The position numbers and the translations under genes were made by a program. A DNA stretch of 64,000 nucleotides from JBNGOQ01 sp050589645 (GTDB lineage Bacteria > Bacteroidota > Bacteroidia > Flavobacteriales > Flavobacteriaceae): positions 620,001-684,000 of the forward strand of contig NZ_JBNGOQ010000002.1 in NCBI RefSeq assembly GCF_050589645.1, read 5' to 3'. A model generated the notes under the pieces. That model saw only the letters and a program-made list of their open reading frames with translations, ran no database searches and had not been told where the DNA came from. Shown here one piece after another: positions 9,094-18,409 of the stretch; within the stretch, counting starts at the first letter, position 1; every line of letters begins with the position of its first letter.

Positions 9094-9267
9094 GTTTCCA
9101 TACATCGATTAAATACGGGATTTGGTCCAGTTTTGACAATATTTAACCGGAATAAGTAGGGTTTTTGGCCCGATAATTGTTTCCTACATAACAACCCCCA
9201 AAATAACTATTGCAACTTATATACATCCTAAAAACTATGAAACTGTTTAATTTAAAAGAAAGAAATC

Positions 9268-9432
9268 ATGGATGTAATCAACGAAATTATCCGTCAGAGC
9301 GCAATAGGACCCTTATCCAAAGGCTATAAAAGTATAGTACTCCTATTATTTTCATCGATTGTAACCACCTTAATGATCATGCTTGTGGTGCTGTTGCTGA
9401 ACGGCCCCAATACGATCCAATTCGGTTACTAG
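9268..9432 (+). CDS. Small single-pass membrane protein (54 aa)
   Basis: A 54-codon frame, ATG 9268-9270 to TAG 9430-9432, with a polar N-terminal half (MDVINEIIRQSAIGPLSKGY), then one strongly hydrophobic helix (about residues 22-45) and a short polar tail. An A-rich leader (TTTAAAAGAAAGAAATC) precedes the start, as usual in Bacteroidota. It ends 3 bases from the end of the convergent carboxypeptidase gene. A 30-codon frame from 9237 overlaps it in another phase and is less convincing. No family recognised; the function is unknown. Confidence 0.55.
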   Translation: MDVINEIIRQSAIGPLSKGYKSIVLLLFSSIVTTLMIMLVVLLLNGPNTIQFGY

Positions 9433-9435
9433 TCT

Positions 9436-10920
9436 TTATCTGTAGATCATAGCATTGGCTTGCTGGTTCCCCCACCTGGAAACCATGGTTTCTCGGTCCG
9501 ATTTTAGGTCCACTAGAAAGCCATTGATTACCGCGTAACGGATCTCCCCATCCTTTTCCAAGAGAAAAGTGGGGTTTATTCCAGGCTGTAGACGAAATTC
9601 AGGTAGCTCGTACGCCTCGCTGATCAAATGAAAAGGTAAGGATGAAGTGAGCATCTTGTCCGAAAGATTTTTTACCCTCAGATAGGTATGGCCCGCGCGT
9701 AAGAGGGAAATAAAATCTACCTCCTCCATACTGCCTACGGTTTCCGGATAAACGGTTCCGGGCCGCAGCGTATAGCCGGCCGCTTCCAGGGTCTCGTATC
9801 CATAGTAGGTAGAAAGATCGCCCTGGTCCAAAACCCGACTACTGTAGTAAAATGAGTTGTGGGACTCATCGTCCACCTCCGGACGATTGATGCCAATATC
9901 CAAAACGTAGTCTCCTCCCAATAGTTTATAATTGAGCCCAGTAATCTTTAGGTCAAAGAGCTTCCTGTCATTTTTCGGGATTTTTTCATAATCCTCGATG
10001 GGAATGTCCGCATAGTTGCCCTTGGCAATGGTATAAATGGCCGAAAGTATGGAAACATAGTTCAATTTGCGTATCTCCTGTTTTTCGATATCATTGGCAT
10101 AACCACCGGATTCGATAAGAATGGTGCTTGTGCCCCACTTTTGGATATTGTCCCCAAAGGCCCTGGGTTCGAAATCATCACTATAGCGGCCCACCTGTCC
10201 CGGAGCGTATTTCTGTATGATGTTGTTCATGAATACAATGACCTTCATGGCATTTCCCCTACCCTCGTTAATGTCCTTTTCATAATTGTAGGGAGGCGCC
10301 AGATAGGAAATGGTGGCAGGTTTTTCTGTACGTTCGGCATTGTAATAGGTGCTCTGATCGTGCAGGTTAAAACCAAAATCGGCCTCCAAGCTATCCCGGA
10401 CGCTTTTTAAGGTTCTTCCCTCGGGCGATTGCAGTCTAAGCGCATCCCGATTGATATCAATGCCCAAGGTATTCCGTCTTTGGTACACCTCTGCCCCGTC
10501 CGGGTTCAACATGGGAAGGAAGTGCAAGGTTAAATTGCTCAGTATGGCATCCTTTTCAGCCGCAAAATCCCCGCTATCCAAGAAATTGAATATGTCAAAA
10601 ATGGCCTGGGTGGCAGTAGGTTCATCGCCGTGCATCTGGGACCACAAAAAAACGTCGGTTTCTCCTGTGCCGATACTGATAAGCGATAGTTCCCGGCCCT
10701 CAATGGATTGGCCTACCTGCTGCACCTTAAACTTTGGATTGTTTTGGTATTGGGCAACCAACTGCTGAATTTCCTTGTGTTTTACCCTGCGCTTATCCAG
10801 GGCAGACTCTTTATATTGGTCGTAGGTGTCATATAGTTTAGCTGTGATGTCCTGTTCCTGTCCGGCACAGGTGTTGCCGACTAGTAGAAAAAGTAATACG
10901 ATTAACGTCTTTTGAATCAT
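9436..10920 (-). CDS. Secreted M14-family zinc carboxypeptidase
   Basis: 494 residues with a signal peptide ending near CAG-Q. The M14 zinc site is visible: H97 and E100 in SQMHGDEP and H187 in FNLHDQS; DINRD (about 155-159) carries the substrate-binding Asn-Arg, and LIESGG is near the catalytic glutamate position. The catalytic domain ends at about residue 320; the rest is an uncharacterised beta-rich tail. The start codon overlaps the amidase stop by 4 bases. Being in one operon with an amidase and a 3D-domain protein suggests a role in trimming cell-wall peptides, although a general peptidase is possible. Confidence 0.88.
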   Translation of the reverse strand: MIQKTLIVLLFLLVGNTCAGQEQDITAKLYDTYDQYKESALDKRRVKHKEIQQLVAQYQNNPKFKVQQVGQSIEGRELSLISIGTGETDVFLWSQMHGDEPTATQAIFDIFNFLDSGDFAAEKDAILSNLTLHFLPMLNPDGAEVYQRRNTLGIDINRDALRLQSPEGRTLKSVRDSLEADFGFNLHDQSTYYNAERTEKPATISYLAPPYNYEKDINEGRGNAMKVIVFMNNIIQKYAPGQVGRYSDDFEPRAFGDNIQKWGTSTILIESGGYANDIEKQEIRKLNYVSILSAIYTIAKGNYADIPIEDYEKIPKNDRKLFDLKITGLNYKLLGGDYVLDIGINRPEVDDESHNSFYYSSRVLDQGDLSTYYGYETLEAAGYTLRPGTVYPETVGSMEEVDFISLLRAGHTYLRVKNLSDKMLTSSLPFHLISEAYELPEFRLQPGINPTFLLEKDGEIRYAVINGFLVDLKSDRETMVSRWGNQQANAMIYR

Positions 10921-11591
10921 AAGGATTTGTTTTGTTCGGGCACGGGTTTAAAGTTAAAACTTTTGGTTGCGGTTCTCACCTTAGTAAGAAATTCTTTTCC
11001 TGGATCTGTTTTTTTTGTCCGATATCCAGCATCTTTTTCCAACCATAGGTCGTGATGCTCAAAATGGGTGTATTCATAATGTCCTATCAAATAATCGATG
11101 GGATATTTGGATGCCAAATATTGCACCAAACGAATATTCGACTCCAGTTGGGCCTGGGTCAAGGGCATATCATTCGTACCCCCTACATTTTCTATACCGA
11201 TGGCGCAATGATTGAGACCAATAACATGACGGGCCATGGTCGTTTCCGGTAAAAGTCTGTAAATCGTGCCATCCTGGTCTACCAGGAACTGTGCGGATAC
11301 ATTGAGACCGCTTACGCTCTCAATGTCCGGTCTCCAATTGGGAAGTGTGGGCTGCTCAAATGCCTCAAAAGACGCTTTGAGCGTAGGAAATACCGTCCAA
11401 TGCAACACGATCATTTTAGGGGTTATCGTGGGAGTTTCCTGTTCCAAACCGTAGCGTTGCTCGAGATATTCCAAGGTCAGTTGCTTCCGGGTTTCATCAA
11501 AGACGATGGGTTTGTCCACGATATCTATAGCTGTGGACGGCCTACATGAAACAAGACCAAAAAATACCATACATAGCAATCCCTGCTTCAT
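10917..11591 (-). CDS. N-acetylmuramoyl-L-alanine amidase (Amidase_2/PGRP-type) lipoprotein
   Basis: 224 residues. The lipoprotein signal ends at C16 (FGLVSC). The Amidase_2 fold shows IVLHWTVFPT (zinc His), RHVIGLNHCAIGIENVG (core motif with catalytic Glu), and a late His in the HHDLWLEKDAGY region plus KTDPGKEF. It should cleave the bond between muramic acid and the peptide stem, from the outer-membrane side of the periplasm. It is the third gene of a four-gene envelope operon, 34 bases after the 3D-domain gene. Confidence 0.88.
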   Translation of the reverse strand: MKQGLLCMVFFGLVSCRPSTAIDIVDKPIVFDETRKQLTLEYLEQRYGLEQETPTITPKMIVLHWTVFPTLKASFEAFEQPTLPNWRPDIESVSGLNVSAQFLVDQDGTIYRLLPETTMARHVIGLNHCAIGIENVGGTNDMPLTQAQLESNIRLVQYLASKYPIDYLIGHYEYTHFEHHDLWLEKDAGYRTKKTDPGKEFLTKVRTATKSFNFKPVPEQNKSL

Positions 11592-11625
11592 ATGCGTTCA
11601 AATGCTTTGGTGTAAAAGTACAAAA

Positions 11626-12060
11626 TCACTGGGTATCGTCTTCAGGTGGGATGCTGTCATTTTTCACCGCATATTGAATCATGACCTTCTGCTTTCCCCA
11701 TTGTCTTGCCAGTTTTTGATCTAGTCCCATATAAATATCTATTCGCTTGCGCCAACGCCAATGCATCTTATCCTTTACCAAGTAAATATCCGGAAAGGTA
11801 TCTATCCTAACCATGGTATTGTGCTTCAAACCCAGACCGATCAAATCCCGGGAGACGGCTATGCTTTTCATTCCCGGTTTTAGGGTATCTCCCCAAGCCG
11901 CAATGGTCGGGTTCCCATCGGTTTGGGAGGGCACGGAGTTAAAAGCCGTGGCGGTGACCTCCAGGGTTTTCCAGATATGGTCTTCCCTGGGCTCTTTTTT
12001 CTCGGAACAGCTTATAAGCAGGATTCCCAAGGTGGAAACAAGTGCTATACGACTAGTCAT
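11626..12060 (-). CDS. 3D-domain (RlpA/MltA-barrel) lipoprotein
   Basis: 144 residues. The lipoprotein signal ends in LLISC. The remainder fits a 3D domain: VTATAFNSVPSQTDG near the N terminus, AVSRDLIGLGLKHN in the middle, and DKMHWRWRKRIDIYMG near the C terminus, with aspartates where the Asp triad is expected. 3D domains occur in lytic transglycosylases and related wall-active proteins. The start overlaps the upstream gene's stop by 4 bases. Whether it cleaves or only binds glycan cannot be decided here. Confidence 0.8.
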   Translation of the reverse strand: MTSRIALVSTLGILLISCSEKKEPREDHIWKTLEVTATAFNSVPSQTDGNPTIAAWGDTLKPGMKSIAVSRDLIGLGLKHNTMVRIDTFPDIYLVKDKMHWRWRKRIDIYMGLDQKLARQWGKQKVMIQYAVKNDSIPPEDDTQ

Positions 12061-13583
12061 TTTAATTTATTCTCCAGGACCATAAGGTCAAGGCTTTTTT
12101 CGGTCCATATTTTGGACAAGCTTTCGGGAACTGGAGTGAAACCATAGGAGAAGGCACTTAGGACAATATCCATGTCTCCATCCTGGTCCACATCCCCAGA
12201 ATCCATCAACAACCACCTCCCCAGGTTGACATCCGCAAAGGTGTAGGGTTTAAATACGAATCCGGCGGCATCCATGTTTTCCAAATATACAAAGGCATAT
12301 TCCGGTTTTTGATCGTAGTCGGGAAAGGTGGAAAGCAGTCCAAAATCTACATCCCCATCTTGATCAAAATCCTCAGCTACCACACGGGTGGTCCCGTTAA
12401 GGGGATAGAAGTAACGCTCCTCAAATACGTTCTCCCCTGTATTGATATGTATCCGCATGCCGTGATACGGTTTATGTACATAGGATTTATCGGCATTGTC
12501 TCCATGTACGGTAATCATATCATCATCCCCATCCCCATCAAAGTCCACTAGTTCAAACCAACTGCTCCCGTATACTGGACTGAAACGTATCACCTTTTGG
12601 GCCTTAAACTGCAGATCCTCCTGCTGATACAGAATGGTTATGCTCTCATCACCTTGGGAAGTAAGGACCACCAGATCTTCCAGACCATCCTGGTCCATAT
12701 CTTTGGCTATGACACGTATTGCCCCAGGTTGCTGTAACAAAACGGTTTTTCTATAGGATGGGTCCTGTACCCCTTGTGCTAAAAGGGAGAGTTGTCCGGT
12801 ATAATTGCCAAATTCGCTCACCACTAGTTCGTTCCTACCGTTCTTGTTCAGGTCACAAACTAGCGTATGTACGGGTCTGTGCAGCACTCCGCTGATTGTT
12901 TCCGTTGTGTCCGTTCCTACCCTAATAACTTTTCCCGAGGGTATTTCCGAGGGGTTTAAATAGCCAATGGACGTGGCATAAGAAAGCGAATCGGTTTCCG
13001 TAAAGTCAATAATAGGTGCACCGAACTGATGTAAGGACACCTTCTTCTTCTCGGTATAGGAATAGCCCAAAAGGTTTCCCGCAATATCGGCAGTTCTGAT
13101 AAGTCCCTGGTTAGGGCTGTAGTCCAGAAAAGTAATTAAGGAACCCGGTGCGCTGTCCAGCGCAACCGCCTGTGGGGTAAATTGGTTTAATTCTCCGCTA
13201 GACTCCCTATTGATACTGGGAGGTAATGTGTCCGGGGCCATGGAAATGATGTAGGCCTTGAGCGATTCCCAATCGGCCTTCGAAATGGAAGGCCTGTAGG
13301 GGTAGATACCACTTTTAATAATGGCTTCCTGTTCTTCAAAGGACTCCCCTTTCATGGGATTGTAGCCCGCATCCCGGATGCCCAATCGTGCACCCATATC
13401 GGGTAAAATTTCCTGGGCCCATATATGTTTTGGCAATGACTGCATGGAAGGTGCCAGGTGACAACTGGCGCAATAGGTTTGGTATTGCACCATTGCGCGT
13501 TCCTTTTTAGAGGGCGAACAAGAAAATGTTAGCATCAGCAGGAACACGGAGATGCCTTTGGGAAGCAAGGGTCCTTTGGTCAT
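12057..13583 (-). CDS. Lipoprotein with single cytochrome-c motif and FG-GAP/VCBS repeats
   Basis: About 508 residues from the ATG at 13581-13583 (an in-frame GTG lies 21 bases upstream). A lipobox (TFSC) is followed by one haem-binding CASCH (C38, C41, H42) in a small cytochrome-like domain of about 100 residues. Then come at least five calcium-binding-like FG-GAP repeats of the form D-x-D-x-D-G (DMDQDGLED, DFDGDGDDD, DFDQDGDVD, DVDQDGDMD and a weaker DLNKNGRNE). The repeats should form a beta-propeller. The mixture suggests a surface or periplasmic electron-transfer or binding protein. It is the first gene of the wall-hydrolase operon, overlapping the next by 4 bases. Confidence 0.8.
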   Translation of the reverse strand: MTKGPLLPKGISVFLLMLTFSCSPSKKERAMVQYQTYCASCHLAPSMQSLPKHIWAQEILPDMGARLGIRDAGYNPMKGESFEEQEAIIKSGIYPYRPSISKADWESLKAYIISMAPDTLPPSINRESSGELNQFTPQAVALDSAPGSLITFLDYSPNQGLIRTADIAGNLLGYSYTEKKKVSLHQFGAPIIDFTETDSLSYATSIGYLNPSEIPSGKVIRVGTDTTETISGVLHRPVHTLVCDLNKNGRNELVVSEFGNYTGQLSLLAQGVQDPSYRKTVLLQQPGAIRVIAKDMDQDGLEDLVVLTSQGDESITILYQQEDLQFKAQKVIRFSPVYGSSWFELVDFDGDGDDDMITVHGDNADKSYVHKPYHGMRIHINTGENVFEERYFYPLNGTTRVVAEDFDQDGDVDFGLLSTFPDYDQKPEYAFVYLENMDAAGFVFKPYTFADVNLGRWLLMDSGDVDQDGDMDIVLSAFSYGFTPVPESLSKIWTEKSLDLMVLENKLK

Positions 13584-13688
13584 TTTTAATACTTGGCAAT
13601 TCACATTGGAAGATAGCCATCCTTGACAAATAATGGAACATAAATGACCTTAAAACCGACCTAAGGGCACAGAATACATCAAAAAAGC

Positions 13689-14561
13689 TTATTTCGGCAG
13701 GGGTACATAGCTATGGTCCCCGGACATCATAGGAAAGGTCCGCTCCTGCCATTGCTGCTTCGCCAGCTGGATCTTTGATTTATCGGAGGAAACAAAATTC
13801 CAGTAAATATGCCGTTCTTCCGGGAAGGCCTCACCTCCAAAAAGCAATACATGGGTATCTGGCCTTAGTACGGTATTACAGGAATCCGACACTTTGGAAA
13901 CCACAATATTACCTTTTTCCACAACCTCCCCACAGGCTTCGAGTGTGCCGGTTACCACACAAATACCTATTTCGCCCTTCAGATGCCCTTTGGTTTCCAA
14001 CCGATATTCCCCTATTGTCTTAATTTGGATCATAAACAAGGGCGAATGTACGGGCACGGGCGACCTTTTTCCGTATCCTTCCCCCGCTACCAGGGTAAAA
14101 TGAGCATTGCCATCGGTCCATTGTGGCAGATCCTTGGCGGGAATATGATGAAATTCAGGGGCCATATCCTCCAAATGACTCGGTAGGGCAACCCATATTT
14201 GGTATCCATGGGCAGTAAAACTGTTCCCGTTCCTAAGATCGGCCGGGGTCCTTTCCGTATGCGAGACGCCCTTGCCGGCGACCATCCAGTTTACAGAGCC
14301 CGGGCGAATGCGTTGTTGGGTTCCTATACTATCCTCGTGCATGAGTTCCCCCTCTAGCAGATAGGTAAGGGTTGCCAGTCCTATATGGGGATGTTGATCC
14401 ACATCCATGTACCGACCGGGTCCCAACTCGGTGGGCCCCATATGATCTATAAAAATAAAAGGACCGATCATGCGCTTTTTGCGGAAGGGAATTAACCTGC
14501 CTACAAGAAAATCCCCGATGTCCCTACTGCGCTCCTCAATGATCAAACCAATATTGGACAT
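13689..14561 (-). CDS. Pirin family protein
   Basis: 290 residues with the two-cupin pirin layout. The N-terminal cupin carries DQHPHIGLATLTYLLEGELMH and GKGVSHTE, giving the His/His/His/Glu iron site. Pirins act as quercetinase-like dioxygenases or as redox-sensing cofactors; the role here is not indicated by the neighbours. It is a single gene, with a start 21 bases from the divergent serine-hydrolase region. Confidence 0.93.
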   Translation of the reverse strand: MSNIGLIIEERSRDIGDFLVGRLIPFRKKRMIGPFIFIDHMGPTELGPGRYMDVDQHPHIGLATLTYLLEGELMHEDSIGTQQRIRPGSVNWMVAGKGVSHTERTPADLRNGNSFTAHGYQIWVALPSHLEDMAPEFHHIPAKDLPQWTDGNAHFTLVAGEGYGKRSPVPVHSPLFMIQIKTIGEYRLETKGHLKGEIGICVVTGTLEACGEVVEKGNIVVSKVSDSCNTVLRPDTHVLLFGGEAFPEERHIYWNFVSSDKSKIQLAKQQWQERTFPMMSGDHSYVPLPK

Positions 14562-14612
14562 AAATACAAATGGTTATATTCGTTGCTTAAATGTACAATA
14601 ATCCCCCAGTTA

Positions 14613-15947
14613 ATGAAAACCTTTAAACGCGTTCTCGCCCTCCTTATCTTGTTTGTCATAGGAGTGGCCTTTTTCAATTATTCCAAGCTCAACATTATTT
14701 CGGGCTATGCTGCCAAGAACATGGCCTCTACTCTTTACATTGCCCAACGCACGGAGCATTCCGTGAACGAAAACGATAACAGGGTACCGCTTATAAAAAT
14801 GGCGGAGACAGTCTATGATGAAAGTTCAGAAACTGTTTCAGCCTCGGTATTCGGTCTGATGGAACGCCAAGCTATCTGTAGGGATGGACTGGGCTGTGCG
14901 CTGGTTCTCGAGGACTATGAGATAAAGGAAAACTATCCTAAGCCCAACAGGCAACGCGTGCAGCGTAATGTCGCGTTTCCCTACGGGGATAAGGATCCCA
15001 GGGATACCCTCCTTGAAAATGTGGATTATGCCAAACTGAAGGAAGCCTTGGATGATGCCTTTGCCCTTCCGGACAAGCAGAAGACCCGCACTGTGCTGGT
15101 GTTGCATAAGGGACAGATCATTGCGGAGCGTTACGTTGAAGGCTTCAACAAGGATACGCCCATCCTGGGTTGGTCCATGACCAAAAGCGTTCTGGCCACT
15201 CTATATGGAATCTTGGAGTATCGGGGAGGGATTAATGTGCACCAATACAGGCCTTTCCACAACTCGGAGGAGGCTTCCAAGGCGTCCATTACCCTGAACC
15301 ATTTATTGCGGATGCAAAGTGGTCTTGCCTGGGAAGAGGATTACACCAAAATTTCGGATGTTACCCTGATGCTGTTCCTGGCTGCCGATATGACCAAACC
15401 ACAGGAAAATACCGAAATGATCGCGGCACCAACAGAGGTATGGAACTACTCCTCAGGTACGTCCAATATGTTATCTGGGATTTTGCGCAAGCAATTTAAC
15501 AACTACCAGGAATACCTGGATTTTCCCTATGAAGTGCTTATTGATAAAATTGGTATGCACTCCATGTTGATCGAAACCGATTTGAGCGGGAATTTTGTAG
15601 GCTCCTCCTATGGTTGGGCAAGCACGCGCGATTGGGCAAAATTTGGACTGCTCTATTTAAACAGGGGCAATTGGAACGGGGAGCAGATCTTTGACCCATC
15701 CTGGGTAGATTACATCCAAAAACCTACTGAGCACTCCGATGATGCGTACGGGGCCCACTTTTGGCTCAATGCTGGTGGTAAGTATCCCGATGTGCCCCGC
15801 GACCTGTTCTCTGCCAATGGTTATCAAGGCCAGCACGTGTTTATCATTCCATCCAAAGATCTGGTCGTGGTCCGTACAGGACTCGCGGAATCTCCGAAAT
15901 TTGATGCAAACGGATTTTTGGCGGGGATTGTAGCCGCCCTTCGTTAA
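14613..15947 (+). CDS. Class C beta-lactamase-fold serine hydrolase, membrane-anchored or secreted
   Basis: About 444 residues from the ATG at 14613; an upstream in-frame ATG at 14583 is less likely because the signal/anchor MKTFKRVLALLILFVIG then lies at the N terminus. The nucleophile motif is GWSMTKS (S-x-x-K), and WNYSSGTSN supplies the tyrosine of the second motif. The arrangement is closer to esterase or 6-aminohexanoate-oligomer-hydrolase members than to true lactamases. The substrate is unknown. The gene is monocistronic. Confidence 0.85.
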   Translation: MKTFKRVLALLILFVIGVAFFNYSKLNIISGYAAKNMASTLYIAQRTEHSVNENDNRVPLIKMAETVYDESSETVSASVFGLMERQAICRDGLGCALVLEDYEIKENYPKPNRQRVQRNVAFPYGDKDPRDTLLENVDYAKLKEALDDAFALPDKQKTRTVLVLHKGQIIAERYVEGFNKDTPILGWSMTKSVLATLYGILEYRGGINVHQYRPFHNSEEASKASITLNHLLRMQSGLAWEEDYTKISDVTLMLFLAADMTKPQENTEMIAAPTEVWNYSSGTSNMLSGILRKQFNNYQEYLDFPYEVLIDKIGMHSMLIETDLSGNFVGSSYGWASTRDWAKFGLLYLNRGNWNGEQIFDPSWVDYIQKPTEHSDDAYGAHFWLNAGGKYPDVPRDLFSANGYQGQHVFIIPSKDLVVVRTGLAESPKFDANGFLAGIVAALR

Positions 15948-16125
15948 AATACCGATTTCGCAGGGTAAAAAACCTTGATTTTCCTACAAATATCAAAATT
16001 AGCATACCAGACCACAAAACTACAGTGGTTCACAACAATAATTTCTTTTTTCAAGGAGTCGGTGGTACTTTAGTAGTGTAATTAAATAAGGAGTTAATTT
16101 TTTCATTTTCATATAGTGTTCTCGT

Positions 16126-16160
16126 AAAAGAGTCTTATCGTAAAAGGTAGGGCTCTTTTT
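16126..16160 (+). terminator. Probable terminator between convergent genes
   Basis: A 9-bp stem (16126-16134 with 16151-16159, one wobble) encloses a 16-base loop and ends in a T run. It lies between the end of the serine hydrolase (plus) and the end of menB (minus). The nonamer TCGTAAAAG occurs twice here, 16 bases apart. The hairpin is less stable on the minus strand. Confidence 0.45.
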
Positions 16161-16201
16161 AGTTGAACACCCCTGCTTGCAGCTCCCCATGCCCCCTTGT
16201 T

Positions 16202-17044
16202 TTAAGGAATCCACTTGTTTTCGCCAAAATCTGGCCTGCGTTTTTCCAAAAACGCATTTCTTCCCTCCTTGGCCTCATCCGTCATATACGCCAAACGGGT
16301 AGCTTCTCCCGCAAATACCTGTTGCCCCACCATACCGTCATCGGTAAGGTTCATGGCAAATTTTAACATCTTTATGGAGGTTGGGGATTTGGCCAGAATC
16401 TCTTGGGCCCATTCATAAGCGGTAATTTCCAGTTCTTCATGTGGTATCACTGCATTGACCATACCCATTTCATAGGCCGCCTGAGCGGTGTAGCTTCTGC
16501 CCAAAAAGAAAATTTCCCTGGCCTTTTTCTGCCCCACCATTTTAGCCAGGTAAGCGGATCCATAGCCACCATCAAAACTAGTAACATCGGCATCGGTCTG
16601 TTTAAAGAGGGCGTGTTCCTTGCTGGCCAAGGTAAGATCGCAGACCACGTGCAGACTATGTCCGCCGCCAACGGCCCATCCCGGGACCACTGCAATGACT
16701 ACCTTGGGCATAAAACGGATCAGACGTTGCACCTCCAGGATGTTCAATCGGTGCATCCCATCTTCCCCAACATATCCTTGATGTCCCCTAGCTTTTTGGT
16801 CGCCACCGCTGCAAAAGGAATAGATCCCATCTTTGGTGGAAGGCCCTTCGGCGGATAATAAGACCACACCAATGGAAGTATCTTCCTGTGCATCGTAGAA
16901 TGCCTGGTACAGTTCGCTGGTGGTCTTAGGCCTAAAGGCATTGCGAACATTGGGCCTGTTAAAGGCGATTCGGGCAACCCCATTGCATTTTTTATAGGTA
17001 ATATCCTCAAAGGTTTTAGCTGTTTTCCAATGTATTTCTTTCAT
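16202..17044 (-). CDS. menB: 1,4-dihydroxy-2-naphthoyl-CoA synthase
   Basis: 280 residues of the crotonase fold with MenB-specific blocks: FNRPNVRNAFRPKT near the N terminus, SFCSGGDQKARG (oxyanion-hole region), and FDGGYGSAYLAKMVGQKKAR. It performs the ring closure of o-succinylbenzoyl-CoA in menaquinone synthesis. Length and motifs match MenB along its whole length. Other men genes are not in this window. Confidence 0.96.
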   Translation of the reverse strand: MKEIHWKTAKTFEDITYKKCNGVARIAFNRPNVRNAFRPKTTSELYQAFYDAQEDTSIGVVLLSAEGPSTKDGIYSFCSGGDQKARGHQGYVGEDGMHRLNILEVQRLIRFMPKVVIAVVPGWAVGGGHSLHVVCDLTLASKEHALFKQTDADVTSFDGGYGSAYLAKMVGQKKAREIFFLGRSYTAQAAYEMGMVNAVIPHEELEITAYEWAQEILAKSPTSIKMLKFAMNLTDDGMVGQQVFAGEATRLAYMTDEAKEGRNAFLEKRRPDFGENKWIP

Positions 17045-17142
17045 CCTATGTCCTGATTATCGATTGTTAAAGATAGTATTTCCAAGGCATCCATGAAACT
17101 GGTTTTTCCCTCCAATTGGGTACCGTAGACGCGATATGCAGA

Positions 17143-18405
17143 TCAGCCTTCCGACCCTTCTGCCCTGTTTTTAGCACCGATCCATTTGGCCATATATTTT
17201 GTGCTTGCCATGGTATGGTGCAAAAGAAGGGTCCCAATCAAATTTTTATCCCTATGGGTATCTAAATTACGAAGTAATTTCTCAATTTTTCGGCCCAATC
17301 GGTCCTCTAGCAAAGCCTTGTCATAACACTGATTGATAATGGTGGTGCCATTTTTTTGCGCCTGTTCCCACAATTTTCGGTCCTGATACAGTTGTACGGC
17401 GGCATTGGCAAAGTAAGTTGGGTCATTTTCAATTTTCCCATTCCAATGAAACTGTTCGCACATCCCTTCTGCACCTATGCTAGTCGTTACATTAGGGGTG
17501 CCGACTAACATGGATTCTGCCAACTTTCCCTTAATTCCGGCGCCAAATCGCAAGGGAGCCAGACTTATCTTTGCGTTGGCCATGACCTGCATGGCGTCCT
17601 TGGCCCTTCCCATAACATAAAATCCATCTGCTGGTCGGTGCAGTTGGGTAATGCTTTCGGGCAAATAGGACCCGTATATCCGTAGATCGGCCTTTGGTAG
17701 TTGGGCCCTGATCAAGGGCCAAATCTCATTTTTGAGCCATACTACCGCATCAATGTTTGGAGCATGCCGTCCACTACCAATACAAATAAAATCCTTACGA
17801 GGCTCAAAAGGGAGCCAATTCGTCGTTTGTTCCTCGTTCAGGTTGGTTATCATAAAGGGAAGATGAAGCAGCAGGTTGGTGTCTATTTTAGCCGTTTTTT
17901 GGAGCAATTCCATTTCGTGGGAAGAAATGATCAACGATAGATCCGATCTGTAAATACTGGCTATTTCCCGTTTGGCCATATCACTGTGCATCCAATCCCT
18001 TTCGGAAAAGGGGAGTCCTGCCTTAAATTGGGTCTCCCTACTTGTGCGAAGTGAATGAATGTCCTCCGTATCCAGAATCCGTAGGGCCTTTGGAAGGTAT
18101 TCCGCTACCCGCCATCCAAATTGCTCCTCAACCATAAAACGGTCAAAAAGCACAATTTGTGGCGCAAGTTCCTTTATAAAATCGTCAAAACTATCGTGGT
18201 TAAGACGGATAGACCGCTCCTTGACCCCAAGGTCACTTAAATTCACGGAGTGTTCATTTTTGGTAGCCGTACTGGCAAAGGTAAGCTCATAGCCCTGGGC
18301 GATAAAAAAATGGATAAGTTGTAACATCCTGCTTCCCGCGGCGGTGGAATTCGGTTCTGGCCAAACAAAACCAATGATAAGAAGCTTGTTACTGATGGTT
18401 TCCAA
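17143..18405 (-). CDS. Glycosyltransferase (GT4/group 1-like)
   Basis: About 420 residues with a GT-B layout: an N-terminal domain with FVWPEPNSTAAGSRM and a C-terminal donor-binding domain with PLRFGAGIKGKLAESM, the latter typical of group 1 transferases. No ATG is available near the start; the TTG at 18403-18405, five bases after the helicase stop, is the simplest choice (another TTG lies at 18426). The acceptor is unknown. It follows a helicase gene with which it shares no obvious function. Confidence 0.8.
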   Translation of the reverse strand: METISNKLLIIGFVWPEPNSTAAGSRMLQLIHFFIAQGYELTFASTATKNEHSVNLSDLGVKERSIRLNHDSFDDFIKELAPQIVLFDRFMVEEQFGWRVAEYLPKALRILDTEDIHSLRTSRETQFKAGLPFSERDWMHSDMAKREIASIYRSDLSLIISSHEMELLQKTAKIDTNLLLHLPFMITNLNEEQTTNWLPFEPRKDFICIGSGRHAPNIDAVVWLKNEIWPLIRAQLPKADLRIYGSYLPESITQLHRPADGFYVMGRAKDAMQVMANAKISLAPLRFGAGIKGKLAESMLVGTPNVTTSIGAEGMCEQFHWNGKIENDPTYFANAAVQLYQDRKLWEQAQKNGTTIINQCYDKALLEDRLGRKIEKLLRNLDTHRDKNLIGTLLLHHTMASTKYMAKWIGAKNRAEGSEG

Positions 18406-18409
18406 AATG

